From: Hymenopellis radicata
Taxonomy: Eukaryota; Basidiomycota; Agaricomycetes; Agaricales; Physalacriaceae
Reading direction: 5' to 3'
DNA: 64,000 bases
NCBI GenBank assembly: GCA_015501595.1
Contig: JADNRX010000052.1
Coordinates: 62,001-126,000 of the forward strand
A model generated the notes under the pieces. It saw only the letters and a program-made list of their open reading frames with translations, ran no database searches and had not been told where the DNA came from. Positions 57,137 to 64,000 of the stretch are shown in pieces. The translations under genes were made by a program, and so were the position numbers. Each line of letters begins with the position of its first letter. Position 1 is the first letter of the stretch.

Positions 57137-58357
57137 TCACGCTTTCTCCAGCGGAGGACTCTCAACGCACACCATCTCCATCATACCCGGCCCGTACCTC
57201 GAACCAGGAATATCCGTTGCCTCTGCCGCCTTCCTTATCTCGGCCACCTCTTCCTTGCTGAGCTTGACATTATCAGCACCAACGTTCTCTTCAAGATACT
57301 ACAATCCGAATTAGGGGCATGAATGGTAAGGATAGCAAAAGAACGCACGTTAATCCTCTTCGTCCCCGGAATAACCGTAATGTTTTCTCCCTGCGCCAAG
57401 ACCCACGCCAACGCAGTCTGCCCTGGAGTCGCCCCATGTCTCTTCCCCACCTCCCCAATCTTCTCCACGAGCCCCAAGATCTTCGGGAAATTCTCTTCAC
57501 CTAACTTGGGAAGTGTGCGCCGGAAGTCGTCTGCTTCAAGGTTGTTGAGGGATTTGATCTGACCAGTGAGCAGGCCACGGCCAAGCGGGGAGTAGGCAAC
57601 GACAGTTACGCCCAACTCGCGAGCGGTGGATAAGAGGTTGAAGGGGGGCTTTTCGAGGTCGAGTATGAAGGGAGAATACTCGATCTGGAGGGCGGAGATG
57701 GGATGAACGGCGTGTGCGCGGCGGAGGTCTGCAGCGGAGCATTCGGAAATCCCGAGGTACTTGACTTTGCCTTGCCTAAAATCGAGACACCAAGATAAAG
57801 GACCGGTGGACAAGAATAAGCAAGTCTTACTTGACTAGTTCCGCCATAGCACCGATGGTCACCTCAATGGGAACCTTGGGATCCACTCTGTGTTGGTAGT
57901 ACAAGTCGATGTAATCCACGCCCAGGCGTTGAAGCGATTTGTTGAATTGTTGCTTTATGTATTCCGGATCGCCTTGTGCGCCGGTCATAGTGAACCCGAA
58001 TTTGGTAGCGAGGAAGATCGAGGAGCGCTTCTCTGGGTTGGCTTTGAACCTACATACTTATATTGAGGCAAAGAACGCAGAAAAGTGTGGAAAGTGGGCA
58101 TACCATTTTCCAATGAGATCTTCGTTATCGCCATAAGCATCGGCCGTGTCCCAGAACGTGGATCCCTTTTCGTACGCGGCGTCAAGGACCTGATGGATGC
58201 AGTTAGTACATCATCAGCCGAAGGAGTATTAGCGCACTTTGAGTCGGTCGGCTTCAGTCCCGACAGGGCCATAGCAAATGCTAAGCCCCATCGCGCCGAA
58301 CCCAAGAGCTGGCACAGTTGCGTCCCCAATTTTACGTTGAATGCTGAGAGTCTTCAT
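57137..58357 (-). CDS. Aldo-keto reductase
   Basis: Five or so exons, about 340 residues. ATG 58357 gives [20 protein letters not shown] and [10 protein letters not shown]. The catalytic tetrad can be seen: Asp and Tyr in [13 protein letters not shown], Lys in FLATKFGF, His in YYQHRVDP. Then [48 protein letters not shown], and the NADPH-binding [10 protein letters not shown]. It ends [10 protein letters not shown] at 57137. The set matches fungal aldo-keto reductases of the AKR13-like group, which reduce aldehydes and ketones with NADPH in the cytosol. An upstream in-frame ATG at 58423 is less likely because it lacks family sequence. Substrate unknown. Confidence 0.88.
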
Positions 58358-58441
58358 GTCTTGATAGCGAAGAGATGAACCTCGATCTGGGAATTTATAT
58401 GATTTGATGGTCAGTGACAACAAGAAGTGTTGTCATACTTA

Positions 58442-58550
58442 CAGTCATCGGAAAATTCGGTACCATCTGCCTTGACCTGCACCTGCAGCACCCAGGTGCA
58501 GCAGGTCAGATTACTTACACAATTGATGGTACCGATTTTTCCGATGGCTG
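58442..58550. mobile_element. TA-flanked MITE, 109 bp
   Basis: Inverted ends CAGTCATCGGAAAATTCGGT and (other strand) CAGCCATCGGAAAAATCGGT, about 25 bases long, flanked by TA at 58440-58441 and 58551-58552. The centre has a second hairpin (GCACCTG...CAGGTGC). No coding capacity. It lies 85 bases upstream of the aldo-keto reductase start. Confidence 0.82.
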
Positions 58551-58967
58551 TACTGTAGAGCAGTGTGATCCTAGCGAGCGTACTTAAGCTTTAGTTGCCT
58601 GTACATGTAAGGTGGCTGCCCACCGTGGCCGTTCCACACGAAACGCGCCAGACGATAGGTCGCGCGACGTCGTAGTGTACATCGTTGACGCCTACTGTTC
58701 TCCGGCTGTAAAGCTCAACTCAATCTCGACAGAACAATATATCGGTTTATTCAAGCCAACGGCGCGCTGCGGATGATCTTGGTTTTTGAGTTGAATCAAG
58801 TGGCAGTAGGAGAGGAAATGTGGCTCGATCAGGGGTCGAACATGCTTCGTGGCGTGCTGTGTCATCCAGCAATAAGCGCCTTCCCTCCCGCCATCATCAT
58901 CGAAAAGCGCCACGGCCATTGTCGCTGCCTGTTTCGTGTACCGGTCCTTCCCCGATTCTGCGCTGCC

Positions 58968-61900
58968 ATGGACGACGACTATGCTGATCTATTGGGCAGC
59001 AGCTCGATGCCTGTTCGACAGACAGTGAACGGGCGATCTTGGAGCACGGTTTTTCTCTTAACAATGGCTGGCGCCATCGGTGGAATGGTGCTCTATGTGG
59101 GGCTGGTTTACCTCTGGAATTTATTGATGAAAAGCCGCGAAAAGTCATATAAACTGTGCGTTCTCTTTGGTACATCAAGTCGGTCTTTTGACAGCTGTCT
59201 TAGATCTATGCGGAGGCACCATGGCATTCCTGACTCGGACCACCGCCCCTTCACTGTGGCGTACGCGGCTGCTCGTAGGGCTCGTGAAGAGAAGGAAAAG
59301 CCCCCCAAGAAGCAGCCTGTCATTGAGCCACGACCAGTCCAGCCGCCTCAGTCGCGTCCAGACCAGGCGTTAAGACAGAGACCAAGTATGTGGTTTTTAT
59401 TCACTCAAGCTGTCTTCTGACATGAAATTCCCTTACATAGTCGAGCAAATTACGAGGAGCACTAGCGAAAACGTGCCTTGGCCTGGCTCAAGTCGTTTCC
59501 CCGGTCAATACTACTCCAATAATTCTGTTGCGACTTCGCACGTTCCCCCCACGTCAATAGCTGCACCGAACTTGTACGTCGCCCTCCTTTAGCTATGCCT
59601 ACCCACTGACGACGTAATTCTAGATCGAGGGTGACGTTTGTAGACGGCTGGGCACTAGCGCCTCACCTGTTCCTGTTGCATCTCTTCTCGTCGAAAGAGC
59701 TTAGGGACTCTTCAACCCGCTAGCAAGCACCAACTAGATGACGAAGGATACACTACTGACACCACGAAAAAGACTCGCATCGAGGGAGAGGAACTAATAG
59801 ATGGCGACGAAGACCCATTTGGCTTGATGTTTCAGCTAGGGCTTCGCGCAGCACTCAGCGCGCGAACCGGGATGGCGAGGAGGCTACTCTTTCCACAAGA
59901 GCTCAGGAGAAGCAACCTCGGAAGGGATCCAACGATTCCACAACTCTGTCGGATGATGACATGGTTGTCGATTACCAAGAATTGTCTAGCTATTCAACAT
60001 CCAACGCCAGAGGCAAAAAACGTGAACGTGTAGATTCTGGCTCGATGTTTGGTGGGGATGGCGCTCTGGAGGCGGAGACCGCTAGGGAGAAGAAGCGACG
60101 CAACAAACGTCGTTCGGATGTCAACTCGAGTAGTTCGAGGGGAAAGAAGCGAGATCGTGATATTCAGGATGAAATCGAAGAGGAAGCAGATGAAACTTCG
60201 CCCCAAGTCATTCGCAAGAAAAGAGGGAAGCGCACTCAACGAGAGCCGGAAAGTAAAGCCGACAGTTCTATGGAGAGTGCACTGGAAAGAGGACCTCGAC
60301 GGGAAATTGGCGAAGAGTGGGAGAGCAATGGCGTCGAGTACAAGATCGGTCCCAACGGTCAGCGTCTGCGTAAGACTTTGAAGAGAACCCCGCAGAAGTG
60401 TCCCATGGTGAGCCCTGTTGTCTCGTGGCTTCCGCTCCGTACTGACATTGCTACTTGTAGCCGGAGGACTCGATACATCCTGATCGAGATGGTAGTTTTG
60501 CGGTCTTTGTTGAAAAGTGGTTGACGGAAGAGGAGTACAAGGACGCAAAGGAACAACGTCTTTTACCTTACCAGGAGATAACACCCAGAACTGAGCCGTC
60601 GACACCTACTTCGGAGATGGCGGTAAGCTTACTGTCTTTGGCAAAGACTGATGTGATTGCTGATGTATTATTTTGAAGGACTCGCCCTTTGACGGCCTTC
60701 GTGCGGGGAAGCATTTACTGTGGGACTCCACGGCAGGCGCACGACTTTCTGGCTCAGCAGATCCATTCGCCCCGTCCAGACCTCAAACGCCCATGACTCC
60801 CCCAATCCGACGATCCATTGCAACATCTGTTGGTTTTCAGCACACCGCATTCCCTAGACGAATTGCCAGCACAATTGCCTCAAGCTCCAGCACGCCGCCA
60901 TCGCCAGGACTATCAGATAGTACGAACTCCCTTGGTATTGGTAGTCCACGCCCATTGAAAGGATACTCGAAGTGGGAGAAGCAGGATATGGAGGCCAATT
61001 CTATGTCCAAAATACGGGCAGCCACGCAGAAAAAGCAGGAAGAGATGGATCGACTCGAGCAGGAGAAGAAGGACAAGCTGAAGGCCATGCTACCTCCGCC
61101 GGCTACGGTTATTCCTAGCATTACCTTGACAAAGGCTGACGACAAAAGCACCACACCGGCCGCGCAGCCTACACCTGCCACTGGCCTCTCCTCCTTTGCA
61201 CCAGCCAAGCCGAGCCCGCTTGCATCTGCACCTCCATTGAGTGTCGGAGATGCTGGTAAATCCGCCCCTTCATTCTTCACTAAGCCTACTGCTCCAGCGT
61301 CGGACACCTCTTCATTGTTCTCTAAGCCTACTGCTCCAGCGTCGGGCACCTCTTCATTCTTCGCTAAGCCTACTGCTCCAGCGTCGGACGCCTCAAAGGC
61401 TGCTCCGGTACCACCACCTTCCCGGCCGAACTTCTTCCCAAATTCTTCATCGACGGCACCAATTGCACCGACGACGACGCCAGCGGCGACAAAACAACCA
61501 AATTTCTTTCCCACTTCAGCTTTTCCTTCGTCTACACCTGCTGCTGCTTCACAGGCTCCAGAGAAGCCGAAAGCACCAGGTCTTGGACTACCTTCATTCC
61601 CTGCTCCGACCCCCGCTTCAGCACCGGCGACTACAGCGTCCACTCCGGCGCCTGCATTCGGCTTTCCTTCGCAGTCCAAACCCTCAAGTTCGGCTTTCCC
61701 TTCACAACCCAAACCCGCAGAACCCGCAAAGCCGGCGTTTGCTCCCCCACCTTCTGGAGGTGTGACATCTTTGTTCGATAGAATTTCGCAGCCGACGAAT
61801 GGAGGATCTGCACCTCCACAACAAAAACCTAATACATTTACCTTCACCACTCCCCCAACCCCTCAACCCGTTGTCGCTGAGACTGCGCCGAAGACAAAGT

Positions 61901-63192
61901 TCGATTTCGGACCGATGCCACCTGTGGGCGGAGCGTCCAGAACAGCGACACCGAAATCTGCCGAGGCCGAAAGCAAGCCGGCTGCTCCAAGTGTCGCTGC
62001 GACGACCTTCAGCTTTGCAGGGCAGCAGAAGAAAGACACTGCTTCAACGAGTGGCGCCCCAGCGCCTACCCCATTGACTTTTGGTTCCACTCCGGCAGCT
62101 GCTCAACCCAGCACGACGACTGCACCGTCTAGTCTTTTCGGTGGTGGACAGTCGTCTTTTGCGACTGGTGGTAACGAGAAGTCTACGGGCGCCTCCGCAT
62201 TCGGCACTGGTTCAATAATTGGTACTCCCAATCCTTTTAGTGGCGGGCAGTCTGCTTTCGGAACCGGTGCTACGAAGCCCGCGGCAAATGCCACCTCCAG
62301 TCCTTTTGGTAGCGGCGGGCAGTTTACTTTTGGCGCTACAGCTGGGAAGTCGACAACGCCGCAACCTGCATTCGGTGCCAGTTCGACGACCACAAACCCG
62401 CATCCTTTCAGTGGTGGTCAATCCGGATTTGCTGGTACCACTGGTATCAGCAATTCTGCATTCGGTACTGGAGCGTCTACGTCTGCATTCAATACTACAG
62501 GTACAACAGAGGCCGATAAGAAGAATGGCGATCAGACGACTACGAAAGATGGTTCTGGATCAGGCGAGGTCAAGTCGGTGTTTGGGTCTGGGTTTGGGAC
62601 AAGCAGCAGCAACGACGGGACAAAATCCGTGTTTGGAACTACATCTGGACTGTCATCAACTTTTGGAACTAGTGGAATTTTCGGGGCGGCTGATAAGGAT
62701 AAAGGGAAGGAGAAGGAGAAGGAGGAGAGCGCGAAGCCTACAGAGATAACGCCTGCGCCTACGTGGGGAACGAGTAACTTCTTTACAACAGCGCCGAAGG
62801 AGGGTGAAAACAAGCCGTTACAGTTTGGCGGCTCAGCGTTTGGGGCACCTAGTACTGCGAAGACGAGTACGTCGTTTGGGGCTCCGGCCGGCACGAGTGC
62901 GTTCGGTGCGTTTGGTGGCGCTGCGGCGTCTCCTTTTGGTGCGGCCAAGCCCGCAGAGTCGAGCTCGAGCGACGCAAAGCCTGCGCCGCCCGCCACGATG
63001 GGTTTTGGAGGAACTCATCAGCATTCGGAGCTGCGAAACCTGCAGACGGTCGCTGCGAGTACGCCATCATTCGGGTTTGGTAATAATGCGGCTTCGACCA
63101 CGACGAGTTCGGCTAACGCTGGGGAGGGAGGTTTGTTTAGCTTCGGTAACAACTCTGGAGCTACACCTAGTATCTTTGGCAAAACGTCGTGA
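58968..63192 (+). CDS. FG-repeat nucleoporin with an N-terminal transmembrane exon
   Basis: ATG 58968 gives MDDDYADLLGSSSMPVRQTV, then a single membrane helix (STVFLLTMAGAIGGMVLYVG) and a basic region. A GTATGT-ACATAG intron near 59390-59445 joins this to VEQITRSTSENVPWPGSSRF and SRVTFVDG, typical of Nup1-like N-termini. A long basic part follows (KKRRNKRRSD; RKKRGKRTQRE), then a conserved-looking FAVFVEKWLTEEEYKDAKEQ and DGLRAGKHLLWDST. From 60673 the protein is Pro/Ala/Ser-rich with FG, FGSG and FxFG repeats, ending SIFGKTS at 63192. Single-base frame changes occur near 59650, 59700 and 59827. A nuclear-basket or membrane-linked pore role is inferred. Confidence 0.6.
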
Positions 63193-63795
63193 TTATCTTA
63201 CATAGCACATCTGATTCGCATTACTCGTACATGTACCTTCACATTGATCAAGACGTTTTACTTACTGTATGTCCTGCATGGAATGCACAACGCCACAGTG
63301 CGGAGCCGTCGGCATCGGGCAACATTCGACCCGGCCCTCAAGTGATGGTTGAAAACGCGTCGAAAAATGAATTTTACAACTTCATCTCCGTTGTCCACAT
63401 GAATACACACTCGTCGTAAATCCGTGCGCCAAATTAACATGTCTTCATTTTTAGATTTACACCACGCACAAATGCCTAGAGACATTGCTGACGGTGCATT
63501 CGTCTCTATACTTGTGGAGTGGGAGAGGGAGCGATGCTTGGTCCACGCTTGAACTGCCAGATACTTTATGTACGATACGATGGCCATTCGAGTACTAAAC
63601 CGAGCATACATACGTTATAAATTTTTTTGTGGGAATGGAATAATTCGCGCTGTCTGATACGATGGAGGACGGTCCAGAGTTGTGCTGGTTCCTCGGACTC
63701 GCCCTGTCCCCTAAAAAACGCGTGGGAAAGGCGAAAATATATAAAGTCGCGCGACGTGGAGGAGTGACCCTAACGTTGTCACCTCTCGCTTGCCC
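63193..63795. other. Intergenic stretch, nothing found
   Basis: Short open frames on both strands lack support. A TATATAAAG-like TATA element at about 63738-63746 lies 55 bases before the next ATG. Confidence 0.45.
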
Positions 63796-63798
63796 TCC

Positions 63799-64000
63799 AT
63801 GTCCAAGATTGTCACTTTTGAACAGCTCAAGAGCCACAGCACCAAGGACGACATCTGGCTGCTCATCAACGGCAAGGGTGCGTCGGCCAATCAGAGCGCC
63901 CGCGTTGGTGTGAACTGACTGACCCCGCAATTTGTTGCAGTGTACGACGTGACAAAGTTCCTCGACGAAGTAGGCGAGCCGGTGTTGGTGGAGGGTGAAT
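63799..64000 (+). CDS. Cytochrome b5 domain protein (partial, start only)
   Basis: ATG 63799 gives MSKIVTFEQLKSHSTKDDIW and LLINGK. A GTGCGT-TTGCAG intron leads to VYDVTKFLDE, the classic start of a cytochrome b5 haem domain; another intron (GTAGGC) begins at once and the haem-binding HPGG exon lies beyond the window. Free cytochrome b5 donates electrons to desaturases and P450s at the ER. Confidence 0.85.

Noticed and set aside
60837..61850. 337-codon open frame on the minus strand
   Set aside because: It is the antisense of the Pro/Ala/Ser-rich FG nucleoporin; low-complexity codons give long open frames on both strands.

Overview
The window is a stretch of nuclear DNA from a basidiomycete fungus, most likely an Agaricomycete (mushroom or polypore). 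The evidence is dense coding on both strands, genes cut by many introns of about 45-60 nt with GT-AG borders, and families typical of that group: F-box/leucine-rich repeat paralogs, a DUF6593-like protein, an APH-type kinase, a multi-pass receptor-like protein, an adenylation-carrier-thioesterase synthetase and an EI24/Rrt8-like protein. All calls come from reading the sequence; no database search was run.

Layout. 1-7000: the 3' end of an unknown gene, an RNF220-like RING ubiquitin ligase, an unrecognised coiled-coil gene fused end-on to a broken thioesterase fragment, and two tandem F-box/LRR paralogs, one dead. 7600-16900: an S28 serine carboxypeptidase, a DUF6593-like gene, a cytochrome P450 with one in-frame stop, an APH-type kinase, a reduced Ras-like GTPase and a SIRT5-type sirtuin. 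16970-25880: a GABA/amino-acid permease, an EI24/Rrt8-like membrane protein, a multi-pass membrane protein with a frame break, a four-helix membrane protein and fructose-1,6-bisphosphatase. 26050-45015: a housekeeping block with NDUFAF5 (complex I assembly), a C2H2 zinc-finger protein, a long proline-rich protein, RNA polymerase I subunit RPA2, a Nup98/Nup116-type nucleoporin and an Rcf2-type respiratory supercomplex factor.

45366-52714 is the accessory region and the most interesting part. A large synthetase pseudogene on the minus strand (adenylation, carrier and thioesterase domains) has been split by nested mobile elements. A 2.37 kb copia-type LTR element carrying only gag sits in the thioesterase domain with a 5 bp target duplication. 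Inside that gag lie a 406 bp hAT-type MITE (8 bp duplication) and a 233 bp TA-flanked MITE. Two more hAT-like elements (416 bp and 1085 bp, each with an exact 8 bp duplication and dense internal short motifs) sit in the adenylation domain. A second, truncated copy of the thioesterase end lies at 2980-3640 with its catalytic serine changed to tyrosine.

53740-64000: a secreted TAP-type alpha/beta hydrolase, an aldo-keto reductase, a 109 bp TA-flanked MITE, an FG-repeat nucleoporin whose first exon encodes a transmembrane segment, and the start of a cytochrome b5 domain protein. Several otherwise sound genes carry single-base frame breaks, a number of them at C runs, so some apparent defects may be sequencing errors rather than gene death.
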